DNA of 64,000 bases. It comes from Bacillota bacterium (lineage in GTDB: Bacteria > Bacillota > Clostridia > Lachnospirales > Lachnospiraceae). The notes beneath the pieces are model-generated. The model saw only the letters and a list, made by a program, of their open reading frames with translations. It was not told the DNA's origin and ran no database searches. Where the stretch lies: positions 1-64,000 of the forward strand of contig JAEWCQ010000010.1 of the NCBI GenBank assembly GCA_023390555.1, in the 5' to 3' direction. The position numbers and the translations under genes were made by a program. Below are positions 23,263-32,949 of the stretch, piece by piece; position 1 is the first letter of the stretch, and each line of letters begins with the position of its first letter.

Positions 23263-24996
23263 TTAGGACTCCTGCAGAACGAACTGTCCGGCCATTTCCC
23301 TTAATAACTGCGCCTGACCGGCCATTTCCTGTGAACTTGCGGAGCTTTGCTGCGCCATTGCCGTATTTTCTTCGATGACAGCCGATATCTGTGCCACACC
23401 ATCATTGATCTGTCCGATGGCTGTTGCCTGTCGTTTTGAAGCCTCGGAAATACGTGCGATTTTTTCTGCCAGCTGATCTGCTTTTTCTACCGATTTACCC
23501 AGTGCATCCGAAGTCAGATCCGCAATTTTTGTTCCATTTGCCACCGCATCCATTGACTGCTGAATCAATGCGGTGGAATTTGCTGCCGCCTGTGCACTTT
23601 CACTTGCAAGCTTACTCACCTGTGAAGCAACTACCGCAAATCCTTTTCCTGCATCACCGGCTCTTGCAGCCTCAATGGAAGCATTCAGTGCCAGAAGGTT
23701 CGTCTGTGAGGCAATATCATTAATGGTGTCGATGATATTGCTGATCTCACGGGAAGATTTGCTGATCTGCTCCATTGCATACAGCATCTGATTCATCTGC
23801 TCGTTACTTCCCTTGACATCCTCTCCGACATGCTGTGCCATCTGACTGGATTCAATGGCTCCTCCGACATTTGCATCCACCTCTTCGGAAATGGAGGCAA
23901 TCATCACCTGAAGCTGCTGTATAGAACCTGCCTGATCCGTCGCACCTTCTGTCAGTGCCTGAGCTCCGGAAGCAATCTGATCTGCGCTTGAAGCTACCTG
24001 GCTGGAGGATTCATGTATGGTCCGCAAGGTCTCCGACATTCTTTCCCGAAACTGAAGAATGGAACTTTTTATATTCTTAAAATCGCCGACATAGTCCTGT
24101 TTCATATCGATGGCAAAGTTGCCGTTTGCCATTTCTCCCATACTGTGATCAATTTCCGAAACATACTGAGAGAGTTTTTCCACACTGTCTGCCAGGCTCT
24201 GTGTCACAAATGCCACCTCATCTTCTCCTTCGACCGACAGATTGAGCTTCAGATTTCCGCCTGCCATCTCTTCGGATGCCTTTTGCAGCTTTAACAGCGG
24301 TTCCTCTATACTTTTTGCAATCTTCTTTACCATCGTGATGGAGACATACAATGCAGCCAGCAGCAGTACAAGAACTACAACAATTGCAACCAGCATGCTG
24401 TAGCGACTCATACTGATCGCACTTGCTTCCTGCTTGGAAATTACGTCATCCAATGCCTGTGCCGCCTCTTCTACAGCTGTCAGAGCCTCCTGATTTCCGC
24501 CCTGCACCTGGCCAAAGCTGTCCTGCATATCTCCCTGTTTAGCGGTATCCTGCATGGTATTCGCAACAGAAAGCCATGCATCTACTTTATCCGCAAAATC
24601 TGTGACATAAGAATCGTCTTCTCCGTATATATCCTGTAGTTTTTCAATATTTTCCTGGATAGCGGCTTTTGCACTTTCAATTTCCTCCGTATAGGAATCC
24701 TCATCACTGCTTTCCTGCATGATGCCCATTTCCATAATTTTTCCGGACATGCTGTCAATTTCTTTTTCACACTCGCGTACCGCAATACTTGCCGCATACG
24801 ATCCGTTTATAAACTGACTGAGCCTTGCATGTGAATTCCACATGGTAATTATGGCGATCACGGAGATCAGCACCATGAGTCCAAGGCTGATTGCGTATCC
24901 GACCCAGATTCTCTTTTTTATTTTCATTTTCCTAAGATCTTTGATCTTGCCGATTTTTTTTTCCTGTTTCCGCTTTCTTTCGTGTCTTTCTCCCAT
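23263..24996 (-). CDS. Methyl-accepting chemotaxis protein
   Basis: A 577-residue transducer: basic N-terminus, membrane segment at about 32-54, four-helix extracytoplasmic sensor (about 55-205), second membrane segment (about 208-228), HAMP domain, and a cytoplasmic signalling coiled coil. The hairpin tip reads IASQTNLLALNASIEAARAG and continues GKGFAVVASQVSKLA, close to the family consensus. It would report an external ligand to CheA/CheW. The ATG at 24996 has AAGGAAGGA upstream. It follows the exporter ATPase by 25 nt and may be cotranscribed. No other chemotaxis genes are nearby. Confidence 0.92.
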   Translation of the reverse strand: MGERHERKRKQEKKIGKIKDLRKMKIKKRIWVGYAISLGLMVLISVIAIITMWNSHARLSQFINGSYAASIAVRECEKEIDSMSGKIMEMGIMQESSDEDSYTEEIESAKAAIQENIEKLQDIYGEDDSYVTDFADKVDAWLSVANTMQDTAKQGDMQDSFGQVQGGNQEALTAVEEAAQALDDVISKQEASAISMSRYSMLVAIVVVLVLLLAALYVSITMVKKIAKSIEEPLLKLQKASEEMAGGNLKLNLSVEGEDEVAFVTQSLADSVEKLSQYVSEIDHSMGEMANGNFAIDMKQDYVGDFKNIKSSILQFRERMSETLRTIHESSSQVASSADQIASGAQALTEGATDQAGSIQQLQVMIASISEEVDANVGGAIESSQMAQHVGEDVKGSNEQMNQMLYAMEQISKSSREISNIIDTINDIASQTNLLALNASIEAARAGDAGKGFAVVASQVSKLASESAQAAANSTALIQQSMDAVANGTKIADLTSDALGKSVEKADQLAEKIARISEASKRQATAIGQINDGVAQISAVIEENTAMAQQSSASSQEMAGQAQLLREMAGQFVLQES

Positions 24997-25021
24997 GAAG
25001 TAATTCCTTCCTTAGTTCTCT

Positions 25022-25807
25022 TTATCTTTCGTCTTCAAATAATTCCCCGTCCACGATTCGCACCACGCGTTCGGCATGCTTCGCAACATTAAGATCATGT
25101 GTAATCATGACAATGGTATTTCCCATGTCATTTAACTTCTTAAACAGTTTCAGCACTTCCTGTCCGCTGTTGGAATCCAATGCTCCTGTCGGCTCATCTG
25201 CAAGCAGGATTGCCGGTTCTCCTACAAGAGCTCTGGCAATTGCAACTCTTTGCTGCTGTCCGCCGGAAAGTTCTCCCGGCTTATGCTCCATTCTTTCACC
25301 GAGTCCCAGCATCCGTATGGTATCAAAACTTGCATCTTTGGCATCGCTTAGCGTCATTCCCCGCATCAGTAGCGGCATAACAATATTCTGCAATACATCA
25401 TAGGTCTGAATCAGATGATATTTCTGGAATATAAAACCGATTTTTTCATTTCGGATATTTGCCAGATCCTTCTCTTTGGTATTGTGAACCTCCGCACCGT
25501 CCAGATAATATTCTCCGCTGTCCGGTACATCCATACAGCCGATCATATTCATCAGTGTTGATTTTCCGGAACCGGAGGGACCAAGTATTGCGAGAAATTC
25601 TCCGCGCTTTACTTTCAGGCTGACATCTTTTAATACATGCAGCGAGTTCTCTCCCATTTTGTAATACTTGTTCATGTCACGAAGTTCAATAATTGTATCT
25701 TCATCCGGCAGCAATAATTTTTCCGGCTCGATTACAGATATTTCCTGTTTTTTTTCATGCTTTTTGGCATGCTCTTTTTTGCTTTTTTCTTTCTTTTTCA
25801 GTGTCAT
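25022..25807 (-). CDS. MacB/LolD-type ABC transporter ATP-binding protein
   Basis: A 261-residue ATPase with a Lys/Glu-rich 40-residue N-terminal extension. Walker A GPSGSGKSTLMN, signature LSGGQQQRVAIARAL, Walker B LLADEPTGALDSNSG and H-loop ITHDLN are typical of the MacB/LolD class, which drives mechanotransmission-type permeases rather than importers. Its permease partner lies two genes upstream (28037-26514). Together with two adaptors it makes a tripartite-like export system of a Gram-positive type. Confidence 0.92.
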   Translation of the reverse strand: MTLKKKEKSKKEHAKKHEKKQEISVIEPEKLLLPDEDTIIELRDMNKYYKMGENSLHVLKDVSLKVKRGEFLAILGPSGSGKSTLMNMIGCMDVPDSGEYYLDGAEVHNTKEKDLANIRNEKIGFIFQKYHLIQTYDVLQNIVMPLLMRGMTLSDAKDASFDTIRMLGLGERMEHKPGELSGGQQQRVAIARALVGEPAILLADEPTGALDSNSGQEVLKLFKKLNDMGNTIVMITHDLNVAKHAERVVRIVDGELFEDER

Positions 25808-25824
25808 CCGTATGCCTCCTTTCC

Positions 25825-26502
25825 TTATTGCACCATCCAGATTTCAACAATTACCTCATTCCCGTCATCATCTGTCTCAAACAGAAGCTTCAAAATATCG
25901 CCTGACTGGATTCTGGAAAACGTTGTATTCGTATCTGCCGTGGTATGTACGGTTACGCCAACAGGTATCTGAACGGTGGCGGTAGTTCCGGACATTTTTG
26001 TCGCATCCGTTCCACTGTTTTCCTGCGGCATTTCAGTGGAGCTGCTGTCGAAAGATTGCCCGCCCTGCATGGTCGGCATCTCCGTCGAATCCACCTGCGG
26101 CATCTGTTCATTGCCTCCGCCCGACTGTGACTGCTGCGTTTCCGTACTGCCGCCGCTCATCTGCGGCTCCTCGCCATTTCCAAACTGCGGCATTTCGGAT
26201 GAATTCATATCAGGACCTCCGCCGGAGGACCTCTGATCCCCATTATTCCACTGGCCACCGGAACTTTCTGTCCCTGAAGTCCCTTCATTCTTGCTCTCTG
26301 TATCATCGGAGAGATTTAGCTGTGACTCATCTACTTCCATATAAGTCATTTCATTTCCCTCCATAGAGGTAACTACCGCATAGGCAAGCCGCTGATTATC
26401 GCCTGCTGTAACCTCCGTATCTCCATCACTGCTTCCACATCCGCTCAAAGCAGTCGCAAACAGTGCCAATGTCACCAGAAAGACCATTGTTTTCTTTTTC
26501 AT
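25825..26502 (-). CDS. Lipoprotein with Ser/Gly/Met/Gln-rich segment, exporter-associated
   Basis: A 225-residue protein with a signal sequence MKKKTMVFLVTLALFATAL and lipobox LSGC. A first ordered part (about 40-70) includes YAVVTSMEGNEMTYMEVDES, then about 90 residues of Ser, Gly, Met, Gln and Pro low complexity, then a C-terminal part (about 165-225) reading VQIPVGVTVHTT and ISGDI-like turns. Similar lipoproteins accompany MacB-type exporters in Clostridia, but I cannot assign a function. It sits between the permease and ATPase genes of the exporter. Confidence 0.7.
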   Translation of the reverse strand: MKKKTMVFLVTLALFATALSGCGSSDGDTEVTAGDNQRLAYAVVTSMEGNEMTYMEVDESQLNLSDDTESKNEGTSGTESSGGQWNNGDQRSSGGGPDMNSSEMPQFGNGEEPQMSGGSTETQQSQSGGGNEQMPQVDSTEMPTMQGGQSFDSSSTEMPQENSGTDATKMSGTTATVQIPVGVTVHTTADTNTTFSRIQSGDILKLLFETDDDGNEVIVEIWMVQ

Positions 26503-26513
26503 GCCATCTCCTC

Positions 26514-28037
26514 CTATTCCGCGTTCAGCGCTTCTACCGGTACTAATTTCGATGCCTTGTATGCCGGATAGAATCCAAATATCGTTCCGGTCAGTACCGC
26601 GAAAATAACCGCGATTACAAATGCTGCCGGGGATAATTCCACGCGGACGCCGAGGTATTCTACAAGAGGTGTGATTGCAACGCTGATCACAACACCGATG
26701 ACTCCGCCGATCAGACTGATTGCACTTGCTTCCAGCAGAAATTCAAACAGGATGTTTTTCTTTGAGCATCCGATGGCTTTTAAAATACCAATCTCATTCG
26801 TACGTTCCTTGACAGATACAAATAATACATTCATGATTCCGATTCCGCCAACGACAAATACAATGGCCGCCATTGCAATCAGGAGCATGGTCAGAATCTC
26901 ATTCGATGCGGAAGCCGCTTCCATTTTGCTTCCGGCATCCGTATAGGTAAACTCCGTATTCGGATAGCTCTCGGCAAGTACCTCCGTCAGGTTCTCCGTA
27001 ACGGCATCCACATTATCGACATCCTCTGAGAGCACCGTAATTGTAGGGCTTACCGAGGTTCCAGTAATATATTTGACACCGGTCGCATAAGGAATGAAAA
27101 TTGCCTCATCCGGACTGATGCCGGACGCAACTGTTCCCATCTGTTTTAATACACCGTTGACCACATAGGCGCGGGAGTCTATGTAGATGATACTGCCATA
27201 AGCATCAATTGCACTTCCAAAGATTTCTTCTGCCACATCATATCCAAGAATGCAGATTTTTTCTTTATTTTCGTCATCAGAATCCGTAACAAAAGAGCCA
27301 ACGGACATTTCCAGGTTACTGATACTTTCATAATTGGATTTTACACCGGCAATTGTATAAGAGGTCTCTTCATCGAGATCACCGCCGTCTACCGTGCTCT
27401 TTGTAGAATAGGAAATGGTTGCTGCAGATATGCCGCTTACGAAGGTTTCGATATCATCGACATCATCTTCTGTTAAAGTAACTTTTTCCTGGTTCATACG
27501 GTCTTCCATATCGGAATCACCGCCGAACAGAGAAGCAAAATTGCTGAAACCTCCAGTTCCACCTCCTCCGGAACCCATATCCGGAAAGCCGGAATTGTCA
27601 CCGGAACCACCGGACGGCATATTGCCGCCTCCTCTGGAACTGTCTGAACTTCCGGAGCTGCTCGAATCACCGGACTGGCCTCCCATTCCGCCCCCCATGT
27701 TTCCGCCGCCGGATGGCATTCCCGACTGACCGGAGGAGCTTCCGGAGCTGTCGGAACCACCGGACGGCATTATCGTCATTCCGCCGGAATCGGAACTGCC
27801 GCTGTCCGAAGAGGACATATTGCTGTTTCCGCCTGATCCCTCATAAGAAATATCAATTGCACCTGCATTTAAATTTTTAAACTGATCCGCAACGTCCGCC
27901 TGACCGCCTTTTCCAATCGCAATTACCATAACAATCGTAGCCGCACCGACTACAATGCCAATAGAAGTCATAATTGCCTTGAACTTATTTTGCGTAATAT
28001 TGATCCAGACCAGCCTTAACAGTTCTTTTCCTCTCAC
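26514..28037 (-). CDS. MacB-type ABC transporter permease with low-complexity insert
   Basis: A 507-residue permease with the MacB architecture: transmembrane segment at about 20-42 (KAIMTSIGIVVGAATIVMV), extracytoplasmic MacB_PCD domain, and three membrane helices of an FtsX domain near the C-terminus (IVFVVGGIGIMNVLFVSV is the first). Between about residues 60 and 165 the extracytoplasmic domain is interrupted by roughly 100 residues of Ser/Gly/Met repeats such as GGNMGGGMGGQSG. It starts at the base where the adaptor ends and partners the ATPase at 25022-25807. Confidence 0.88.
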   Translation of the reverse strand: MRGKELLRLVWINITQNKFKAIMTSIGIVVGAATIVMVIAIGKGGQADVADQFKNLNAGAIDISYEGSGGNSNMSSSDSGSSDSGGMTIMPSGGSDSSGSSSGQSGMPSGGGNMGGGMGGQSGDSSSSGSSDSSRGGGNMPSGGSGDNSGFPDMGSGGGGTGGFSNFASLFGGDSDMEDRMNQEKVTLTEDDVDDIETFVSGISAATISYSTKSTVDGGDLDEETSYTIAGVKSNYESISNLEMSVGSFVTDSDDENKEKICILGYDVAEEIFGSAIDAYGSIIYIDSRAYVVNGVLKQMGTVASGISPDEAIFIPYATGVKYITGTSVSPTITVLSEDVDNVDAVTENLTEVLAESYPNTEFTYTDAGSKMEAASASNEILTMLLIAMAAIVFVVGGIGIMNVLFVSVKERTNEIGILKAIGCSKKNILFEFLLEASAISLIGGVIGVVISVAITPLVEYLGVRVELSPAAFVIAVIFAVLTGTIFGFYPAYKASKLVPVEALNAE

Positions 28038-29596
28038 TATTCGCTCACCTGACTTTCAATTAAGGCGGTCTCACCTTCCTCTAATCCTTCGGTTATCTCA
28101 ACATTCACTCCATTTGAGAATCCTGTCGTAACCTCTTTTTTCTCGATTGTTCCATCGCTGTTCTTCACATCCACATAGGACTTTGTACCATCATTGATAA
28201 TTGCCTTATTCGACACGTAAATGACATCATCCACTTCTTTGGTGACAAAGGTCACATTCCCAGTCATATCGGCATAAACCTTACTCACATCTCCTGTAAA
28301 TACTACGGTTACAGTGTAACTTACCGTAGAGGAATCCGAAGAGGTCGTCGTGTCCATACTGGTCACGGTTCCCGTAAACTCTTCATCTTCATAAGCCGTA
28401 AGTTCAATATTTACTTCATCTCCGATAGTAACAGCTGATATGTCTTCCTGTGATACGGAAACATCCATGGTCACTGCCGTATCATCTGCATAAGTTGCAA
28501 TGCTGGTGGAAGAGGATAAGGTATCACCTGCCGCATATCCAAGTTCCATGATTGTTCCACTGTATTCTGCATATACGGTTCCGTCACCAATGGTATTTTC
28601 AAATTCACTCAGTGCATCCTGTGCATCTTCCAATGAATCCTGTGCATCATCTACATCATCGTTGATGCCATTGGTATCAATGGAATGAATACTGGATGCG
28701 TTGTTATAATTCAGCATTGCTTCATCATAAGTTTCCTTTGCAGCTATCGATTTGGTCGTATAGTCATTCTGCGCTGAGGTAAGCTTTGCCTGTAGCGTTG
28801 TAAGATTACTCTGTTCCTCTGCAAGCTGTTCACTCAAATCTTCTCCGGCTGCAATCCTTGTCTGATAATCAGCAATCTTGGCATTTGACTCATCCACAGC
28901 ATCCTGTGCATTGTCAACGGCTGCCTGAAGTGTTGCAATGGTTGAATTATACTGTGATTCTGCTACACTTCCGGTTGCAACATTTGTATCATACGTATAG
29001 TCTGCTGCCAGCTTATCGCTTGCAGCATTGAGTTTTGCTTCCTTTAATGCAAGTGTCGCGGAAGTCACTGCTGCTTCCAGATCTTCTTTATACTCTGCAA
29101 CGCTGTCATCGGTTATTTTCAAAATAGCATCTCCGGCGTTGACTTTCTGTCCGGAAGAAACATAAAGCTGATCTACCACAAGGGATGCACTGCTGCTCGT
29201 GGAGGAACTTGTGCCTGTCGAGGAGCTTGAACTTCCAGATGAAGTGCTCGCTGTGGAACTCTGCTGCATACCCGACTGATCTCCTCCTGCGGCTGACGAA
29301 CCTCCGGACGACGTGGATGAGCCGGAAGCTGAGGAAGAACTGCTTGTCGAGGAGCTGCTCGACGTAGAACTGCTTGTAGTATCCAGATCAAAATCCTGTT
29401 CAACCGTTCCAATACTTACAGAACCGCTTTCCGTTACGCCGACCACCAGATTTCCCTTTTCCACACTGGTTTCTTTGTATACCACTTCCGTGTCACCGGA
29501 AGAACTGCTCTTGTACATAGCTGCGCCAACTCCAGTTACTGCTACGGCTGCAACTAACACAATGGATGCTGCAACAATTTTACTTTTCTTCTTCAT
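28037..29596 (-). CDS. HlyD-like membrane fusion / adaptor protein (second of two)
   Basis: About 519 residues. From ATG 29596 (GGAGG eight nt before) it has an N-terminal membrane anchor KKKSKIVAASIVLVAAVAV, a lipoyl/barrel-sandwich half, about 60 residues of Ser/Thr/Gly low complexity (about 85-145), a coiled-coil hairpin (about 170-330), a second lipoyl half with YAEYSGTIMELGYAAGD and a beta-barrel with DEVNIELTAYEDEEFTG. This order matches periplasmic adaptor proteins of MacAB systems, used in Gram-positives to extend the exporter outside the membrane. It overlaps the first adaptor by 17 nt. Confidence 0.85.
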   Translation of the reverse strand: MKKKSKIVAASIVLVAAVAVTGVGAAMYKSSSSGDTEVVYKETSVEKGNLVVGVTESGSVSIGTVEQDFDLDTTSSSTSSSSSTSSSSSASGSSTSSGGSSAAGGDQSGMQQSSTASTSSGSSSSSTGTSSSTSSSASLVVDQLYVSSGQKVNAGDAILKITDDSVAEYKEDLEAAVTSATLALKEAKLNAASDKLAADYTYDTNVATGSVAESQYNSTIATLQAAVDNAQDAVDESNAKIADYQTRIAAGEDLSEQLAEEQSNLTTLQAKLTSAQNDYTTKSIAAKETYDEAMLNYNNASSIHSIDTNGINDDVDDAQDSLEDAQDALSEFENTIGDGTVYAEYSGTIMELGYAAGDTLSSSTSIATYADDTAVTMDVSVSQEDISAVTIGDEVNIELTAYEDEEFTGTVTSMDTTTSSDSSTVSYTVTVVFTGDVSKVYADMTGNVTFVTKEVDDVIYVSNKAIINDGTKSYVDVKNSDGTIEKKEVTTGFSNGVNVEITEGLEEGETALIESQVSE

Positions 29597-31367
29597 CGCT
29601 TTGTCCTCCAACTTCTACCAGGCAAGTATCATCCTTCGATACTCCTTCTGTAATCACCACATAAGAATCTGTCTGTTCTCCAATTGTCACCGGAACACTG
29701 ATTACCTCACCCTTATTGTCATACTGCTTCACTTTTCCACTGCTTCCGTCAATACCACTGACTGCATCAACCGGAAGATAATTTACATCACTCAGACTTC
29801 CGTAATTACAGGTCACGGTTGCAGACAGTCCTGTTGATAACGTTCCATCACTGTTGTCAATGGACACCTGTACTTCATAGGAAACTTTTGAAGCACTCGA
29901 ATCAGAAGTTGCCGCTGTTGCAACGGAGCTGATTGTTCCGGTTAGGGCTCCTCCTCTTCTTACACCGGATACCTCCACATCTGCCGTATCACCGACTGCA
30001 ATATCATTGATATGGGACTGGTCTACATCAATGGTAACCAGAATTGTATCTGTATCATAATAACTTACGACAGCCGTGCTGTCTTTTAATACATCCTCCG
30101 CTTCATACGTTACAGCTGCAATGGTTCCTGCCTGTGACGCAGTTATGACTCCAGCCTCAAGGGCATTTAAAGCCGTCTGCTCCTGGGTCAGATTATCCAG
30201 ATTCTCCTGCGCGGTGTCTACTGCACTTTGCAGGGATGCTACGGCATTGTCATAGACCGTTTGTGCATATTCTCCATCCACAACCGCAGTATCATACGTA
30301 TTCTGTACCTTTACTTTTTCCGTCACTGCATTCTGAAGTGCCTCCTCATAGGCACTCTGAAGTTGTGTGAGACTTCCCTCCAGCTGCTCCTTTTGCTGCG
30401 TTGCGTCCTGCACCTGCTTTTCATAATTGGATTGGGCCTGTGTACTCTCATTCTGTTTTTGACTCAGATCACTCTGCGCTTTTTCCAGATCTTTCTGTGC
30501 CGAATCTATGTCATCTTTGGCCTGTGTAAAAGATGCATAATCTGTTTTTAACTGTTCCGCCTGTGTGTCCAGATCTGCTGACGTCAAAGCTGCGATCTCA
30601 TCGGAGACTGTTTTTTTCAATGTATTATAGGTTGTGACGGCATCATCGTATTTTTTCTGTGCATCGTCCACAGCCTTCTGCGCCTCATCTGCTGCTGCTT
30701 TCTTTTCATCGATTTGATTTTCCGTATAATAAGTATTGTTTGCCAAGGCTGTCGTATACTCCGATATCTTGCTCTGCGCATCCTCTAAAGCTGCTTTTGA
30801 ATCGGTCACTTTCTGATCCAGATCCGTGAGTGATGCATTATAATCTGCATCTGCATATTCAGCGGTGGTCACTGTGCTTTCCTTTGTATACTGCGCTTCC
30901 AGTACCCCAAGATCATAACTGGATTTTGCATTGGAAAGCGTATCGGTCGCATCTGAAACAGCATCTGTATAATAATCCTGCGCTTCTTTGACACTGTCTG
31001 CCGTGAGCTTTAAGATCGGATCTCCCTCCTCTACTGTATCTCCGGAGGCCACATATACTTCTTCTACCGCCAGATCGGCTACGGTTGCATCAAATTCCGG
31101 TATCTGGGATACCGTAGAAACCTGTGTTGTTCCATCTCCGGAAAAATCCAGTGACAGATCTCCGTTCTGTACGGTCACTTCCTGATATTGTGCAACTTCC
31201 GCTGTCTGGGCAAATAAAAAGCGATAACTTACGGCCCCTCCCGAAACAGCTATCACTAATATGACCACGACAACTGCTGCAGCCTTTTTCCTGTTCTTCT
31301 TCCGAATAGGCTTTTGCAGTCTCGTGTTTTCTTCCGTTTTCTTTTTGCTTTTCAACCTGATTTTCAT
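29580..31367 (-). CDS. HlyD-like membrane fusion / adaptor protein (first of two)
   Basis: About 595 residues: basic cytoplasmic head, membrane anchor near residues 32-52 (KAAAVVVVILVIAVSGG), lipoyl half with YVASGDTVEEGDPILK, a very long coiled-coil hairpin (about 130-400) rich in Asp, Lys, Gln and Ala, second lipoyl half VITASQAGTIAAVTYEAED and barrel domain DTADVEVSGVRRGGALTG. I start at ATG 31367, with AAAGGA nine nt upstream. Tandem adaptor genes in front of one permease are unusual; they could form a hetero-oligomeric conduit or serve different substrates. Confidence 0.85.
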   Translation of the reverse strand: MKIRLKSKKKTEENTRLQKPIRKKNRKKAAAVVVVILVIAVSGGAVSYRFLFAQTAEVAQYQEVTVQNGDLSLDFSGDGTTQVSTVSQIPEFDATVADLAVEEVYVASGDTVEEGDPILKLTADSVKEAQDYYTDAVSDATDTLSNAKSSYDLGVLEAQYTKESTVTTAEYADADYNASLTDLDQKVTDSKAALEDAQSKISEYTTALANNTYYTENQIDEKKAAADEAQKAVDDAQKKYDDAVTTYNTLKKTVSDEIAALTSADLDTQAEQLKTDYASFTQAKDDIDSAQKDLEKAQSDLSQKQNESTQAQSNYEKQVQDATQQKEQLEGSLTQLQSAYEEALQNAVTEKVKVQNTYDTAVVDGEYAQTVYDNAVASLQSAVDTAQENLDNLTQEQTALNALEAGVITASQAGTIAAVTYEAEDVLKDSTAVVSYYDTDTILVTIDVDQSHINDIAVGDTADVEVSGVRRGGALTGTISSVATAATSDSSASKVSYEVQVSIDNSDGTLSTGLSATVTCNYGSLSDVNYLPVDAVSGIDGSSGKVKQYDNKGEVISVPVTIGEQTDSYVVITEGVSKDDTCLVEVGGQSDEEEK

Positions 31368-31513
31368 CTGCGACATTCCTTTCGTCTTCTCATGAAGGGG
31401 TAATTTTCCTATCTACGAGACTAAAGGAGCAAAGTGATGGTTATGTGTTGAAAAACTGAACGATTTAAGGATTTTAAGACCGCCCGCGTCCAGACAGGCC
31501 GTTACGCAGATTC

Positions 31514-32089
31514 CTAATAATCCGTGGCGCTGACACCGGCCTTTTTCGTGATCAGATCATCCTGCGTGGTATCCGGTGCATTTGTCTCTTTTCCTGTTTC
31601 CAGAATTTTAGCAACGGAATTCAGTATTTCTTCATCTCCTGCATCTCCGTAGCGTACGACTTGTGCAGCAAATGTTTTCCCCTTTCCTGCTTTGGAATAT
31701 GCCAGCAAAACATGATCTGAGTCATTGTCATAATCAAAATAGGCGAATTCACGACCTCCTACTGTTACGAGTTCTACCTCTTTTGTAATGGGAAGACCGG
31801 CGTCTTTCACTCCTTCCATGTACACTTCCGGTGTCTTTTTCCGTTCATCAAAATCTTTTTTCCCTACTACACAGAGCATCTGGTAATTCAGGTCTTCATC
31901 GGTCAATATCAGACCTTCATCCTTTATTTGTACATCCATATTTTCCGGTACAGTCAGTTCAATTCCCCCGGTCACCACGCTGAAATCGGTTTGGGACTGC
32001 CTGTCCTTCTGCTCGTCCTTCTGCCCACAGGCCGCTCCCATCAACATAATCCCCACAAGTCCCAATACGATAAATATTTTTGCTTTCAT
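31514..32089 (-). CDS. Putative lipoprotein, unknown function
   Basis: A 191-residue protein with a signal peptide (KAKIFIVLGLVGIMLMG) and lipobox MGAAC, so it should be membrane-anchored outside. The mature domain (about 35-170) alternates strands and helices, with GGIELTVPENMDVQIKDEG and REFAYFDYDNDSDHVLLAY, resembling small PsbP/DUF-type lipoproteins; I do not recognise the family. It lies between the T7SS WXG cluster (ended by a terminator) and the export operon, and a 137-nt gap separates it from the adaptor genes. Confidence 0.7.
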   Translation of the reverse strand: MKAKIFIVLGLVGIMLMGAACGQKDEQKDRQSQTDFSVVTGGIELTVPENMDVQIKDEGLILTDEDLNYQMLCVVGKKDFDERKKTPEVYMEGVKDAGLPITKEVELVTVGGREFAYFDYDNDSDHVLLAYSKAGKGKTFAAQVVRYGDAGDEEILNSVAKILETGKETNAPDTTQDDLITKKAGVSATDY

Positions 32090-32237
32090 TTTCTAATCCT
32101 CTCTTTTTATAATGAATAATGCCACAATCAACACATGCGAGCGGCTTGCAATGTAACGACGCCTTTTTCCCAGGTCCGTTCTCTGCGTTATTATGTAGTA
32201 CTCTTTTGCCATATAAAATACTATTATTTTTTATACG

Positions 32238-32273
32238 TAAAAGGAAAGCTGTCACACAACCATGACAGCTTTC
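32238..32273 (-). terminator. Intrinsic terminator after the WXG100 cluster
   Basis: Perfect 11-bp stem GAAAGCTGTCA / TGACAGCTTTC with an eight-base loop, followed by CTTTTACG on the minus strand, 15 nt after the last WXG100-like gene. It marks the left end of the T7SS island. Confidence 0.8.
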
Positions 32274-32287
32274 TCCTCCGTAATATG

Positions 32288-32602
32288 TTACTTCTTATTT
32301 TTACTTGTCTGTGCGATTCTCAAGGCTTCCATCTCAGCCCGATAGATATTTCCTGCCATCGTCTCCAGATTCCCTGCCACACCATAAATATCATCAGAAG
32401 AATGCTTTATCTTCTCTTTTAACGAATTCCCTTTCTTTACATATTCATCGGAATTGCTGCCCGTCCAGTTTTTGGATATGCTGTTCATGGTACTCACCAG
32501 ACTGCTTTCACTGATATTCTTGAGTGAAGATGCGATGCTTTTTAATTCACTGGCCTGTCCCAAGGCCTTATTATAATTAAACTGAATTGTATATTCTGAC
32601 AT
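32288..32602 (-). CDS. WXG100-like protein
   Basis: A 104-residue helical hairpin protein. The turn motif is KNWTGSNSDEYVKKG (W-T-G at about residue 46) between two amphipathic helices, with no signal peptide, as expected for type VII secretion substrates or their targeting partners. It begins with SEYTIQFNYNKALGQASEL and ends in a basic tail. It is last of three consecutive WXG100-like genes at the left end of the island. It could be a secreted dimer partner of a toxin or of its neighbours. Confidence 0.8.
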   Translation of the reverse strand: MSEYTIQFNYNKALGQASELKSIASSLKNISESSLVSTMNSISKNWTGSNSDEYVKKGNSLKEKIKHSSDDIYGVAGNLETMAGNIYRAEMEALRIAQTSKNKK

Positions 32603-32619
32603 AAGCCCTCCTTTGCCTC

Positions 32620-32934
32620 CTATGAGATTACATTGTCAGGTAATTTGTGCGTCAGCTGTTCATTCTTTGTTTCCGTACTTTCATATAAGTTTGCCATGGT
32701 AAGCAGGTTTTCAGGATGATCCTTTAAACGCTTTATTACTTTTGGAATATCCTCTTCGAATGTCTTATAATATTGCTGATGTCTGTCACTGGCATCGCCT
32801 TCCCAATACTTCTTACTGCCGGCCACCAGTTTTTCTATTTCATTAAATGCTGTCTGAACGGTACCAATAGAAGTCTTTATCTCCGCTGCTTTGCTTTTTA
32901 ATTCATCCGGGTTTACCTTTAATGTGATTGCCAT
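32620..32934 (-). CDS. WXG100-like protein
   Basis: A 104-residue protein opening with ITLKVNPDELKSKAAEI, the typical WXG100 first helix, and a turn with KKYWEGDASDRHQQYY. The C-terminal part has ESTETKNEQLTHKLPDNVIS, matching in layout the end of the WXG100 protein at 63639-63962 (short acidic tail after the second helix). No signal peptide. The central gene of the three-gene cluster, 15-17 nt from its neighbours, so certainly cotranscribed. Confidence 0.87.
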   Translation of the reverse strand: MAITLKVNPDELKSKAAEIKTSIGTVQTAFNEIEKLVAGSKKYWEGDASDRHQQYYKTFEEDIPKVIKRLKDHPENLLTMANLYESTETKNEQLTHKLPDNVIS

Positions 32935-32949
32935 ACAACCCCTCCTCTG

